From Microtetraspora niveoalba (lineage in GTDB: Bacteria > Actinomycetota > Actinomycetes > Streptosporangiales > Streptosporangiaceae): 64,000 nucleotides of DNA. Below are positions 17,665 to 26,324 of this stretch, piece after piece. The notes beneath the pieces were generated by a model. The model ran no database searches. It saw nothing but the letters and a program-made list of their open reading frames with translations, and was not told the DNA's origin. The stretch spans positions 1 to 64,000 of the forward strand of contig NZ_BBYM01000037.1 in assembly GCF_001570405.1 (NCBI RefSeq), given 5' to 3'. Made by a program: the position numbers and the translations under genes. Numbering within the stretch: position 1 is the first letter of the stretch; every line of letters starts with the position of its first letter.

Positions 17665-18207
17665 TCAGTGTGCGGGCGGCAGCGCGCGCCGGCCGAAGGC
17701 GACGCCGCCGATCAGCAGCACCGCCCCCGGCAACACGCCGCTGACGAACGGCACCCAGGCGACGGCGGCCGTCGACGCCAGGACGAGACCGGCGGCCCCG
17801 AGCAGGGTGAGAAGCGCACCGGGGACGGCGATGCTCCGGTCCCTCCAGATCGGCGCGAGCGCGACGAAGTGCACGCCGACCACGAACGCCACCCAGGCCA
17901 CGTTGGCCTGTTCGGGGCGTCCCCAGGCGGCCAGCATCCGGAGCCCGCCGAAGAGCAGCACCGCCTCCGCCGCCACGACGACCAGGTAGCCCCGGCCGAA
18001 CATGGCCGGCCGCCGTCCCTCGGCCGGCCGCCGTCCCTCGGCGGGCCGTCCCCTACGGGCGGCGACGAACCACATGGCGAGAACGCTCGCCGCGGCCAGG
18101 CAGGCCGCCAGTCGCAGGAGGTACACGACCACGTCGCTCAGCGGGGGCCCCGCGTTGACGAGGACGAAAACGGCGCCGAAGGTCGCGCCGATCAGCAATC
18201 CGGTCAT
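17665..18207 (-). CDS. multi-pass membrane protein, unknown function
   Basis: 180 residues from ATG 18207 (MTGLLIGATF). About six hydrophobic segments are visible. The cytoplasmic loop near residues 50-65 contains an in-frame 18-bp duplication (18008-18025 and 18026-18043) that encodes a repeated GRRPAE-type hexapeptide. No family is recognised. An upstream in-frame start at 18252 would add 15 basic residues. Confidence 0.7.
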   Translation of the reverse strand: MTGLLIGATFGAVFVLVNAGPPLSDVVVYLLRLAACLAAASVLAMWFVAARRGRPAEGRRPAEGRRPAMFGRGYLVVVAAEAVLLFGGLRMLAAWGRPEQANVAWVAFVVGVHFVALAPIWRDRSIAVPGALLTLLGAAGLVLASTAAVAWVPFVSGVLPGAVLLIGGVAFGRRALPPAH

Positions 18208-18285
18208 TCGTTGCACGCGTTCATTGAAACCGGCGCGGGGGCGCCTCCGCATGGGGGCCAGGACGAGGCCGAGGTAGGCCTGGGA

Positions 18286-18444
18286 CTACCGTGCCGCACC
18301 GCGCAAGTAGGCGAGCACCGCCAGCACCCGCCTGTTGTCGTCCTCGGTCGCGGTGCAGGTCGCCCCCGCCGTGCAGCTCCCTGAGCATCGCCGCCTTGCG
18401 GGGGTCGTCCAGCACGCGAACCGGCCGTGCGCTCCGCCGATCAT
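18286..18444 (-). pseudogene. short frameshifted reading frame
   Basis: From GTG 18415 one frame reads MLDDPRKAAMLRELHGG. After a five-base C/G run at 18363-18367 a neighbouring frame continues as EDDNRRVLAVLAYLRG and stops at 18286. Removing one base from the run would give one coherent, helix-rich protein of about 42 residues. It could be a decayed gene or a sequence error. The rest of the spacer 18208-18614 holds no recognisable gene. Confidence 0.35.
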
Positions 18445-18614
18445 GAGGCGACGGCCTTCCCGCGCCTTTACAGTGTAGATTTTCAAGCGGTTCCGTACGC
18501 GGCGCGGGCGGGCGACGCCCGATCGAAGCATGCGGCGATGCCCGCCCCTGATGAGACGAATGCCGCGAAGTATGCTCAACGACGGTTGATCAACGCGCGA
18601 CGACGGGAGCGGCC

Positions 18615-19268
18615 ATGGAGGAAAGCAGCGAGTTCGTGGAGATAACGTCGGCGGCCGAGCTTCGCGAGCTGCTGGGCGACCCCATGCCGAGGGCGGTCGC
18701 CAAGGAGCGCGTGACGCTGCACGAACGCGACCGCGAGTGGCTGGCGGCCTCGCCGTTCTGCCTGGTCGCGACCGCGGGCGCGGACGGGGCCTGCGACGTC
18801 TCCCCCAAGGGCGACCCGGCGGGGTTCACGATCGTCCTGGACGACGCCACGATCGCGATCCCGGAGCGGCCCGGCAACCGGAGGGCCGACGGCTTCCTGA
18901 ACGTGCTGGCCAACCCGTACGTCGGCCTCATCTACCTGGTCCCGGGCCGGAACGAGACGCTGCGGATCAACGGCAGGGCCCGTCTGGTCCGCGAGGCCCC
19001 GTTCTTCGACCGGATGGTCGTCAAGGGGCACCGGCCGAGCCTGGCCCTCGTCGTCGAGATCGAGCAGATCTTCTTCCACTGCGGCAAGGCGTTCCTCCGC
19101 TCGGAGCTGTGGAAGCCCGAGACGTGGAACCCCGACGCGCTGCCGTCGCACGCCAGCATCGTCAAGAGCGTCCAGCCCACGGAGGAGACGCTGGAGGAGC
19201 TGGAGCGCTACTACGGCGAGTCCTACTCCAAGCGGCTCTACCAGCCGGCCCCTCGCCACACCGCCTGA
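18615..19268 (+). CDS. pyridoxamine 5'-phosphate oxidase-family flavin/deazaflavin-binding protein (MSMEG_1061/DR2398 type)
   Basis: 217 residues. The split-barrel fold is visible from CLVATAGADGACDVSPKGDP onward, with IPERPGNRRADGFLN and IYLVPGRNETLRINGRA typical of the MSMEG_1061 subgroup (TIGR04025). Members bind FMN or F420 and may reduce or oxidise small molecules. The ATG follows GGAGCGGCC. No neighbouring pathway points to a substrate. Confidence 0.9.
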   Translation: MEESSEFVEITSAAELRELLGDPMPRAVAKERVTLHERDREWLAASPFCLVATAGADGACDVSPKGDPAGFTIVLDDATIAIPERPGNRRADGFLNVLANPYVGLIYLVPGRNETLRINGRARLVREAPFFDRMVVKGHRPSLALVVEIEQIFFHCGKAFLRSELWKPETWNPDALPSHASIVKSVQPTEETLEELERYYGESYSKRLYQPAPRHTA

Positions 19269-19416
19269 CCGCCGGCGCCCGGCCCGGGCCCGGTGAGCAC
19301 CCGGCGGACCAGCCGCACACCGGAGCCCCCGCACGCTCGCCGTGTCCCCGCACGGACCGGCGGGCGGGGGCGTTTATCGAGTGGACACCGGATGCGGCCC
19401 TGTGAATGATCGGCGC

Positions 19417-19920
19417 ATGACACGCACCGACATGCCCTCGTCGTTCGACGAGCGCACCATGCTGACGACCTTCCTCGACTACGCCCGCGCCACCGTCCAC
19501 GCGAAGTGCGAGGGGCTCTCGGACGAGGACGCCCGCAAGGCCCCGCTCCCCGGCTCCCCGCTCATGACGATCTCCGGCCTGGTCAGCCATCTGCACTGGG
19601 TGGAGTACTCCTGGATGCAGGTCGTGTTCCTCGGCGAGGAGGACGAGGGGCCGTGGACGCGCGAGGACCCCGACCGCGAGATGCGGATCGGCCCCGACTT
19701 CCCCCTGGCGGAGCTGCTGGCCGACTACGAGGCCCAGTGCGACCGCTACCGCGAGCTGGTGGCGTCCCACGATCTCGGCACGCTCGCGAAGCGCAAGATC
19801 CGGGGCGGCAAGGAGGTGGAGCTGCGCTGGATCATCATGCATCTGATCGAGGAGACCGCCCGCCACAACGGGCACATCGACATCCTCAGGGAGATGGCCG
19901 ACGGCGTCACCGGCGACTGA
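19417..19920 (+). CDS. DinB/DUF664-family protein
   Basis: 167 residues from ATG 19417 (MTRTDMPSSFDERTM). It has the four-helix DinB bundle with the metal-ligand His pattern: LVSHLHWVEYSW, MHLIEETARHNGHIDIL. DinB-like proteins include mycothiol- and bacillithiol-dependent transferases, so a thiol-transfer or detoxification role is plausible in an actinomycete. The frame opens upstream at 19342, but the extension looks non-coding. Confidence 0.9.
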   Translation: MTRTDMPSSFDERTMLTTFLDYARATVHAKCEGLSDEDARKAPLPGSPLMTISGLVSHLHWVEYSWMQVVFLGEEDEGPWTREDPDREMRIGPDFPLAELLADYEAQCDRYRELVASHDLGTLAKRKIRGGKEVELRWIIMHLIEETARHNGHIDILREMADGVTGD

Positions 19921-19962
19921 GCCGCGTCCGAACCGTCCGCCCCCGTACGTCCCGCCGCGGGG

Positions 19963-22317
19963 TCACGTCGTGCCGCGGACCACCAGACGCGTGGGGAGGA
20001 CGACGGGGGTCGTGTGGCGGCCGTCGAGACGGGACAGGAGCAGGCGGGCCAGGGCCATGGCCTGGTCGGCGGCGGGCACCCGGACGGTGGTGAGCGGCGG
20101 GGTCGTGCAGGAGGCGGCGTGGATGTCGTCGAAGCCCACGATCGCCAGGTCCTCCGGCACCCGCAGCCCCGCCTCGCGCGCCGCCTCGAGCGCGCCGATC
20201 GCCAGCTCGTCGGAGGTGGCGAACACGGCGTTCAGGCCGGGATGGCCGGAAAGGAGCTCGCGGGCCGCCGTGACGCCCGACGCCCGGTCCGGGCCGGCGA
20301 GCGCGATCGCCGGCCGCAGTCCGTCCTCGTGCAGCGTGGCCAGGTGCCCGGCGAGGCGGTCCTGCACGGCGACGAGGTCCATGGGCCCGCAGATCACGCC
20401 GACGCGGCGGCGTCCCCGGTCGAGGAGATGCCGGGTCGCGGCCTTCGCGCCGCCCGTGTTGTCCACGTCCACGTACGGCACGAGGGAGGCGACGGCGGGC
20501 CGGCCGAGCAGCACGATCGGCACACCGGTGCGGGCGAGCCGCTCGGCCAGCGTGTCGGGACCGTCCGGAGGGACGAGGACGACCCCGTCCACCTGCCTCG
20601 CCTCCACGTGCCGGATGATGCGCCGGTGGCTCTCGGCCGTGTCGGCGAGCATCAGCGTGATCTGCTTGCCCGCCCCCTCCAGGACGCCGGCGACGTACCG
20701 GACGACGGCGGAGATCAGCGGGTCGCCGCCGTGCCGCGGGACGGACAGGACGAGCGCGACCGAGTCGGTCCGCCGGGTGACGAGGCTTCTCGCGGCGGCG
20801 TTCGGCACGTAGCCCAGCTCCTGGACGGCGCGCATCACGACGGCGCGCGCCTCGGGGCTGACCGACCCCTCGCCGTTGACGACCCGCGAGACGGTGGCCC
20901 GGGAGACGCCCGCGCGCGCGGCGACGGTCTCGAGGGTCGGCCGTTTCGGAGGCTCCGCGCCGAGCCCGTTGCGCTTGATGACGTCGCGGTACCACAGCGC
21001 GCTGTCCTTGAGCAGCCGCCGCTGCGTGGTGAAGTCGACGTGGACGATGCCGAACTTGCGCCGGTAGCCGTCCGCCCACTCGACGCAGTCGAGCAGCGAC
21101 CACAGCAGGTAGCCGCGGACCCGGGCGCCCTCGTCGAGCGAGGTCTCCAGGGCGCGCAGGTGCTCCTCGACGAAGCTCATCCGGTCGACGTCGTGGATGC
21201 CGTCGCCGGCCACGACGTCGACGAAGTCGGCGCCGTTCTCGGTGATCATCAGCTCGGTCTCGGGGTACTCCTCTGACAGGCGCCGCAGGACCAGCGAGAG
21301 GCCGCTCGGCATGATGGGCCAGCCCATCGCGGTGACGGCCGTGGGCACGCTGCAGAACAGCACGCCCTCGCTGCCCGGGAACGCCGGGTCGGCCGGCGCG
21401 CTGGGCTGCGCCTGCACGGCGAGGGGCGTGTAGTAGTTGACGCCGAGCAGGTCGACGGGCCGGCCGATGAGGTCGAGGTCACCGTCGTGGATGTGGCCGA
21501 GCCCCGCGGCCTTCTCGACCAGGGGCAGCAGGTCGGCGGGGTAGCGGCCGCGCAGCACCGGATCCAGGAACTGCCGGTTGTGCAGGGCGTCGATCCTCGC
21601 CACCGCCTCGGCGTCCTCCTCCGGGAGGTCGACGGACATGTCGCCGAGCTGCGCGGGGGTGAGGACGGGCGAGAGGTTCAACACGACGCCGACCTTCGCG
21701 GCGCCCCGCGCGCGCAGCGCCTCCAGGCTCATCCCGTGCGCGAGCAGCATGTGGTGGGCGCTGACGAAGGCGTCGGACGCCGACTGCCGGCCGGGCGCGT
21801 GCACTCCCGAGGCGTGCCCGAGGAAGGCGGCCACCCACGGCTCGTTGAACGTGAACCAGGTGTCCACGCGGTCGCCGATCCTGTCGTACACGACGCGGGC
21901 GTAGTCGGCGAAGTGGCGGGCCGTGTCGCGCGAGACCCACCCTCCGCCGTCCTGGAGCGCCTGCGGCAGGTCCCAGTGGTACAGCGTGGCGTACGGGGCG
22001 ATGCCCGCACGCAGCAACTCGTCCACGAGCCTGTCGTAGAAGTCGAGCCCCGGGCCGTTGACCCGGCCGCGCCCCTCCGGCAACACCCGCGACCAGCTCA
22101 CCGAGAACCGGTACGCGGCGATGCCCAGGTCCCGCATCAGCCGGACGTCTTCCGCGTAGCGCCGGTAGTGATCGCAGGCCGGGTCGCCGTTCCCTCCGCC
22201 CCCGAAGGCGTCCCAGATGGAGGGTCCCCGCCCGTCGTGGTCGGTGGCGCCCTCGATCTGGAACGCGGACGTGGACACTCCCCAGACGAACCCCTCTGGG
22301 AACGAAGCGGTGCGCAT
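19963..22317 (-). CDS. fusion of GH1 beta-glucosidase and LacI-family transcription factor
   Basis: 784 residues in one uninterrupted frame. Residues 1-450 are a complete GH1 enzyme: FPEGFVWGVSTSAFQIEG, acid/base Glu159 in TFNEP, nucleophile Glu360 in MITENGAD, and the usual C-terminus KDSALWYRDVI. After about eight linker residues, 459-513 form a full LacI helix-turn-helix (RPTLETVAARAGVSRATVSR, then LGYVPNAAARSL). Residues 516-784 form the periplasmic-binding-protein-like sensor. No ATG, GTG or TTG occurs at the junction (about 448-465), so a separately started LacI is unlikely. GH1 and LacI genes are usually adjacent, not fused. There is no signal peptide. It lies 107 bp after phnE on the same strand. 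Confidence 0.93.
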   Translation of the reverse strand: MRTASFPEGFVWGVSTSAFQIEGATDHDGRGPSIWDAFGGGGNGDPACDHYRRYAEDVRLMRDLGIAAYRFSVSWSRVLPEGRGRVNGPGLDFYDRLVDELLRAGIAPYATLYHWDLPQALQDGGGWVSRDTARHFADYARVVYDRIGDRVDTWFTFNEPWVAAFLGHASGVHAPGRQSASDAFVSAHHMLLAHGMSLEALRARGAAKVGVVLNLSPVLTPAQLGDMSVDLPEEDAEAVARIDALHNRQFLDPVLRGRYPADLLPLVEKAAGLGHIHDGDLDLIGRPVDLLGVNYYTPLAVQAQPSAPADPAFPGSEGVLFCSVPTAVTAMGWPIMPSGLSLVLRRLSEEYPETELMITENGADFVDVVAGDGIHDVDRMSFVEEHLRALETSLDEGARVRGYLLWSLLDCVEWADGYRRKFGIVHVDFTTQRRLLKDSALWYRDVIKRNGLGAEPPKRPTLETVAARAGVSRATVSRVVNGEGSVSPEARAVVMRAVQELGYVPNAAARSLVTRRTDSVALVLSVPRHGGDPLISAVVRYVAGVLEGAGKQITLMLADTAESHRRIIRHVEARQVDGVVLVPPDGPDTLAERLARTGVPIVLLGRPAVASLVPYVDVDNTGGAKAATRHLLDRGRRRVGVICGPMDLVAVQDRLAGHLATLHEDGLRPAIALAGPDRASGVTAARELLSGHPGLNAVFATSDELAIGALEAAREAGLRVPEDLAIVGFDDIHAASCTTPPLTTVRVPAADQAMALARLLLSRLDGRHTTPVVLPTRLVVRGTT

Positions 22318-22424
22318 CTACGCGAAACCCTCCAGCGACTCGATGAACGCCCAGTCTGCCACCACGGGCGCCGGAACGCCGTCGGAGAGAGCGCGCGGCC
22401 GGGAAGCCGACGGGCCGTCGCGCG

Positions 22425-23231
22425 TCAGACGGCGACGCGGCGGCGTACGGCGGCGGAGAGAAGGTCGACGCCGACGACGAGCACGAGCACGATCAGCAGG
22501 TGCGTGGCCATCTGGTCGAACCGGAAGAGCTTGATCGACTGGTTGACCAGGAAGCCGATCCCCCCGGCGCCGACGAGCCCGAGCACCAGGGACGAGCGCA
22601 CGTTGACGTCGAACCGGTACAGCAGCAGCCCGACGAACTGCGGCACGACCGCGGGCAGGATCGCGTGCGCCACGACCTGGACGCCGTTCGCGCCGTTGGT
22701 GCGCAGCGCGTCGCGCGGCCCGAGGTCGATCTCCTCCATCGCCTCCGACCAGAGCTTCCCCATGACGCCGGTGTTGTGGAAGATCAGCGCGAGCACCCCG
22801 GCGAACGGCCCCAGCCCGACGGCGGTCACGAAGATCAGCGCGAAGACGACGTCCGGCACGGCCCGCAGGAACGACAGCAGCGACCTGGCCGCCTGGTAGA
22901 CCCATCTGTTCGGCGCGGTGGTCCGGGCGCCGAGGACGGCGAGGACGAGCGCGAACGGCACCGAGAACGTCGTCCCGAGCAGGCCGATGTACAGCGTGAC
23001 GAGCGCCGCCCGGATCCCGGCGCCCAGCACGGGCCAGGACAGGTCAGGGGGGATCGCCTCGCCGGCGAAGTCGGCCATCCCGCGCCAGCCCCGCACCAGG
23101 TCGGCCGGGGAGAACCCGGTCCCCTGCCAGGCCAGGACGTGCAGCACGACGAGCACGGTGACGACGGCCGCCCCGGCCGCCGAGGGCGACCTGCGGCCGG
23201 AGGCGGCGGGCACGCGTGTGCCGGTGGTCAT
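22425..23231 (-). CDS. phnE: phosphonate-type ABC transporter permease
   Basis: 268 residues from ATG 23231. About six transmembrane segments are present, with the permease EAA-type loop visible as ALRTNGANGVQVVAHAILP. It is the last gene of a coupled set: its ATG overlaps the phnC stop as ATGA. It forms the membrane channel with the PhnD binding protein and PhnC ATPase. The frame is open upstream to 23594 but only as a shadow of phnC. Confidence 0.92.
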   Translation of the reverse strand: MTTGTRVPAASGRRSPSAAGAAVVTVLVVLHVLAWQGTGFSPADLVRGWRGMADFAGEAIPPDLSWPVLGAGIRAALVTLYIGLLGTTFSVPFALVLAVLGARTTAPNRWVYQAARSLLSFLRAVPDVVFALIFVTAVGLGPFAGVLALIFHNTGVMGKLWSEAMEEIDLGPRDALRTNGANGVQVVAHAILPAVVPQFVGLLLYRFDVNVRSSLVLGLVGAGGIGFLVNQSIKLFRFDQMATHLLIVLVLVVGVDLLSAAVRRRVAV

Positions 23232-24052
23232 GGCGCCGCCTCCCCGGTGGCGTAGAGGTCGTCGAGGTCGCGGTCCGACAGGTGTCCGGGCGAGGTGTCG
23301 AAGGCGAGCCGGCCGCGCGCGAGGCCCACGACCCGGTCCGCGTAGCGCCGCGCCAGCTCCGGCTGGTGCAGTACGGCGGCGACGGCGAGGCCCTGCTCCC
23401 GGGCCAGCTCGGACAGCAGCTCCAGGACCTGCGCGGCGGCGGCCGGATCCAGGGCGGCGACGGGCTCGTCCGCCAGGACGATGTCGGCGCGCTGGCACAG
23501 CGCGCGGGCGATCGCGACGCGCTGCTGCTGTCCGCCGGACAGCCTGCCCACCACGTCGCCCGCCCGGTCGGCGAGCCCGACGCGGCGCAGGCACTCCATC
23601 GCCTCCTCCCGCAGCTCGCGCGGGAACAGGGCGGGGGTGAGGGACCGGCGCAGCGGCAGCCGTCCGAGCGCCCCGGCGCAGACGTTGTCGAGCACGCCGC
23701 GCCGCTGGACCAGGTGGATCTTCTGGAAGATCATGGCGGCCCGGCTGCGCCGCCGGGCGAGCTCGCGCCCGGACAGCCCGACGATCTCCTCGCCGTGCAG
23801 GCGGATCGACCCTCCGTCGGGCCGCTCCAGTCCGACCACGCAGCGCAGGGCGGTGGACTTGCCCGAACCGTTCGCGCCCAGCACCGCGACCAGCCGTCCG
23901 GCGGTGATCCGCAGGTCGAGCCCGGCGAGCACGGTGCGGCCGGGGAAGGACTTGCGCAGCCCGGAGATGGAGAGCGGCGGCGCGGCCTCGGGGGACGGAG
24001 ACCTGTCGGCGAGGGCGGTGCCGCCCGCTGAACGTCCCGGCGACACGCTCAT
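23228..24052 (-). CDS. phnC: phosphonate-type ABC transporter ATPase
   Basis: 274 residues from ATG 24052. Walker A is GANGSGKST (59-67), the Q-loop is FQKIHLVQ, the signature is LSGGQQQRVAIARAL, and Walker B is IVLADEPVAALD. It energises PhnE. Both ends overlap neighbours by ATGA, so phnD, phnC and phnE are translationally coupled. The N-terminal 25 residues before the ABC core are Pro/Ser-rich and unusual. Confidence 0.93.
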   Translation of the reverse strand: MSVSPGRSAGGTALADRSPSPEAAPPLSISGLRKSFPGRTVLAGLDLRITAGRLVAVLGANGSGKSTALRCVVGLERPDGGSIRLHGEEIVGLSGRELARRRSRAAMIFQKIHLVQRRGVLDNVCAGALGRLPLRRSLTPALFPRELREEAMECLRRVGLADRAGDVVGRLSGGQQQRVAIARALCQRADIVLADEPVAALDPAAAAQVLELLSELAREQGLAVAAVLHQPELARRYADRVVGLARGRLAFDTSPGHLSDRDLDDLYATGEAAP

Positions 24053-24990
24053 ACGTCCTTCTCGGTCAGGCCGAGCGCGGCGGCCAGGTCGAACAGCGGC
24101 CGGTAGGTGTCCCGGGTCACCTCGGCGAGCGGGCCGGGCGGGTCGACGTCGAGGAACGCGCCGACCTTGGCGACGTCGCCGGGTTCGAGACCGAGCAGGG
24201 CGTCCTTGAGCGCGGTGCGGAAGGCCGGGTCGAGGGTGCCGGCGACGGTGATCGGGTCGTTCGGGATCGGGTCGGACGTCCAGATCCTCCGGTATCCGGC
24301 GGGGTCGAACGTGCCCGCGGCCTGCGCGGCGGCGAGTTGCTGGCTGTTGATCTCGGCCGCGTCCACCTTGCCGTTGGTCAGCGCGAGCAGCGCCTCGGGG
24401 TGCCCGCCCGCGTAGTTGATCTTCACGTCGGCCTCGGCGACGCCGGCCTGCTTGAGGGCGTACCGGGGCAGCGCGTCGCCGGAGGTGGATCCGGTGCCTC
24501 CGAGGGCGAGGGTGCGGCCCTTCAGGTCGGCGACGGACGTGATCGGCGAGTCCTTCGGCACCCAGATCCCCGCCGTGTACGTGGTCAGCCGGCCGGAGGA
24601 GTCGGCGAAGGAGACGAGCGCCTGGGCGCCGGCCTTCTCGCTGGCGAAGACGTACCCGAGCGGCCCGAACTGCGCGATGTCGAGCTTGCCGTTGCGCATG
24701 GCGAGCACCTCGGCGGAGTAGTCGTCGACGACCTGCAGCTCGACCGGGCAGTTCAGCTTCTTCTCCAGCGCCGAGGCGAGCACCTCGTAGGCGGGCTTGA
24801 GCTTGGCCGGGTCCTCGTACGGCTCGATGCCGAACCGGATCCTGCCGTCCGGGCAGGTGGCGGACGCGGACCCGGCGGTGAACCCGGCGGATCCGGCGGC
24901 CGCGTCCGTGCCCGTGCCGCCGCAGGCGGCGAGAGCGAGACAGAGGGACGAGACCGCCGCGACGAACATGATCGGCCGCTTGGCGCGCAT
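24049..24990 (-). CDS. phnD: phosphonate/phosphite-type substrate-binding lipoprotein
   Basis: 313 residues. The lipoprotein signal has Cys23 in LAAC as the acylation site. The mature part begins near RIRFGIEPYEDPAKL and carries the family features GKLDIAQFGPLGYVFA and GGTGSTSGDALPRY. It would capture phosphonate, phosphite or a related anion outside the membrane and hand it to PhnE. A GGAG ribosome-binding site precedes the ATG, 42 bases after the oxidoreductase gene. Confidence 0.93.
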   Translation of the reverse strand: MRAKRPIMFVAAVSSLCLALAACGGTGTDAAAGSAGFTAGSASATCPDGRIRFGIEPYEDPAKLKPAYEVLASALEKKLNCPVELQVVDDYSAEVLAMRNGKLDIAQFGPLGYVFASEKAGAQALVSFADSSGRLTTYTAGIWVPKDSPITSVADLKGRTLALGGTGSTSGDALPRYALKQAGVAEADVKINYAGGHPEALLALTNGKVDAAEINSQQLAAAQAAGTFDPAGYRRIWTSDPIPNDPITVAGTLDPAFRTALKDALLGLEPGDVAKVGAFLDVDPPGPLAEVTRDTYRPLFDLAAALGLTEKDV

Positions 24991-25032
24991 CTGAGTCTCC
25001 TTCGACTTCTTCTACGGATAAGGGGGACGGGA

Positions 25033-26169
25033 TCAGGCGAGCAGGTCGTCGAGGACGCGCGGGGCGAGTCCCAGCGCGGTCGTCATGCCGACGCCGGAGG
25101 TGACCGCGACCACCCGCACGCCGGGGGCGGGGGCCTCGACGAGGAAGTCGTGCTCGGGGGCGGCGGCGTAGACGCCGCGCCACCGTTCGACCACCTTCAG
25201 CGGGCCCGTGCCGAGCAGCCGGGCCGCCTGGTCCAGCACCGCCTCGTCGAGGGCCTCGGTGCTGAACGGGTCGAGCGTCCGGCCGTACAGGTGCGTGTCG
25301 CCGAGGGTGAGGTCGCCGTCCGGCCGCTGGGTGAGCATGAGGTTGAGCCCGGCGGCGACCAGGTCGGGGTGGTCGGCCTCCAGGCGGGCGCGGACGGCGG
25401 GCAGGGACGGGCAGCCCCCGAAGCCCCGGTAGCGCAGCAGCGAGAAGCCGCTGAAGACGGCCGGGTCGACGGCGCGGCCCAGGGGGGCGCGCACCCGCAC
25501 CATCTGCAGGGCGCAGCGGACCACGCCCGCCTCGTCGGCCAGGTCCGGGAAGTGCCGGTCGACGTCGTGGCCGACGGCCAGCACGACCGCGCCGGCCGTC
25601 ACGTCCCCCCGGCCGGTGCGGACGAGGCCCGGCTCGATCGTCAGGGCGGCGGTCCCCCAGAGGAAGCGCACGCCCCGGCCCGCCAGCCAGGCGGCGAGGG
25701 CGTGGACGGCCTCGCGGGGATCGACCCGGATGTCCAGCGGGAGCCAGGCGCCCGCGACGGCGTCCTCGCCGACCGGCACCCGGGCCTCGACGCCGGCGCG
25801 GTCGAGCAGCCTCACCTGGTCGCCGCGGCGCTCGCGGAACTCCTCGAGCACGGCGCGCTCGTCGTCGGCGCGGGCGACCACCACGGTGCCGCACTCGCGC
25901 AGCCAGAAGCCGGCCTCCTTCGCCAGCCGGACCCAGGCGTCGCGGGCGGCGAGCGCGTAGTCGAGGGCCGGGCCGTCCTGCGCGGTGAAGCATCCGTGGC
26001 CGAAGTTCCGCACCGAGGCTCCGACGGCGTGATCGTCCCGTTCGACGACCACGACGGACAGGCCGCGGCGCACGGCGTCCACGGCGTGGGCGAGGCCGAC
26101 GATCCCGGCGCCGACGATGACGACGTCGGTGCGTTCCCGTGGCCTCGCGAGCAGCGGTGCACTTGTCAT
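25033..26169 (-). CDS. FAD-dependent oxidoreductase of phosphonate clusters (TIGR03364-like, DadA superfamily)
   Basis: 378 residues from ATG 26169. The FAD Rossmann motif is VVIVGAGIVGLAHAVDA, followed by VGASVRNFGHG, typical of this subgroup; the C-terminal FAD segment is TSGVGMTTALGLAPRV. DadA-like members recur beside phosphonatase-like hydrolases and are thought to oxidatively deaminate aminophosphonates or N-substituted versions; the exact substrate here is unknown. It leads the operon with phnD, phnC and phnE. A perfect 14-bp palindrome covers the start codon. Confidence 0.88.
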   Translation of the reverse strand: MTSAPLLARPRERTDVVIVGAGIVGLAHAVDAVRRGLSVVVVERDDHAVGASVRNFGHGCFTAQDGPALDYALAARDAWVRLAKEAGFWLRECGTVVVARADDERAVLEEFRERRGDQVRLLDRAGVEARVPVGEDAVAGAWLPLDIRVDPREAVHALAAWLAGRGVRFLWGTAALTIEPGLVRTGRGDVTAGAVVLAVGHDVDRHFPDLADEAGVVRCALQMVRVRAPLGRAVDPAVFSGFSLLRYRGFGGCPSLPAVRARLEADHPDLVAAGLNLMLTQRPDGDLTLGDTHLYGRTLDPFSTEALDEAVLDQAARLLGTGPLKVVERWRGVYAAAPEHDFLVEAPAPGVRVVAVTSGVGMTTALGLAPRVLDDLLA

Positions 26170-26175
26170 GACAAG
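26162..26175. promoter_or_regulatory. 14-bp perfect palindrome over the oxidoreductase start
   Basis: CTTGTCATGACAAG is its own reverse complement and contains the oxidoreductase ATG on the minus strand. It sits in the 155-bp divergent region opposite the gntR gene, so it is a candidate operator for that regulator. Confidence 0.55.
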
Positions 26176-26324
26176 CAAGGTGGCCGACCCGTCCGGCGGC
26201 CGTCAACACGTCCGAGCGAGTTGTCGCGACCTGTTCGCCTGCTATTAACCTCGCAGGTCAAAGCGATTTTCGAAGAGATCGCAGCCGCTTGCGGCACCCG
26301 GGTCGAGATGTATAGTCAACTGCC

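Noticed and set aside
23228-26209. 993-codon minus-strand frame through phnC, phnD and the oxidoreductase
   Set aside because: Only its last 274 codons (phnC) show family motifs; upstream it is an out-of-frame Arg/Pro/Gly-rich shadow of phnD and the oxidoreductase.
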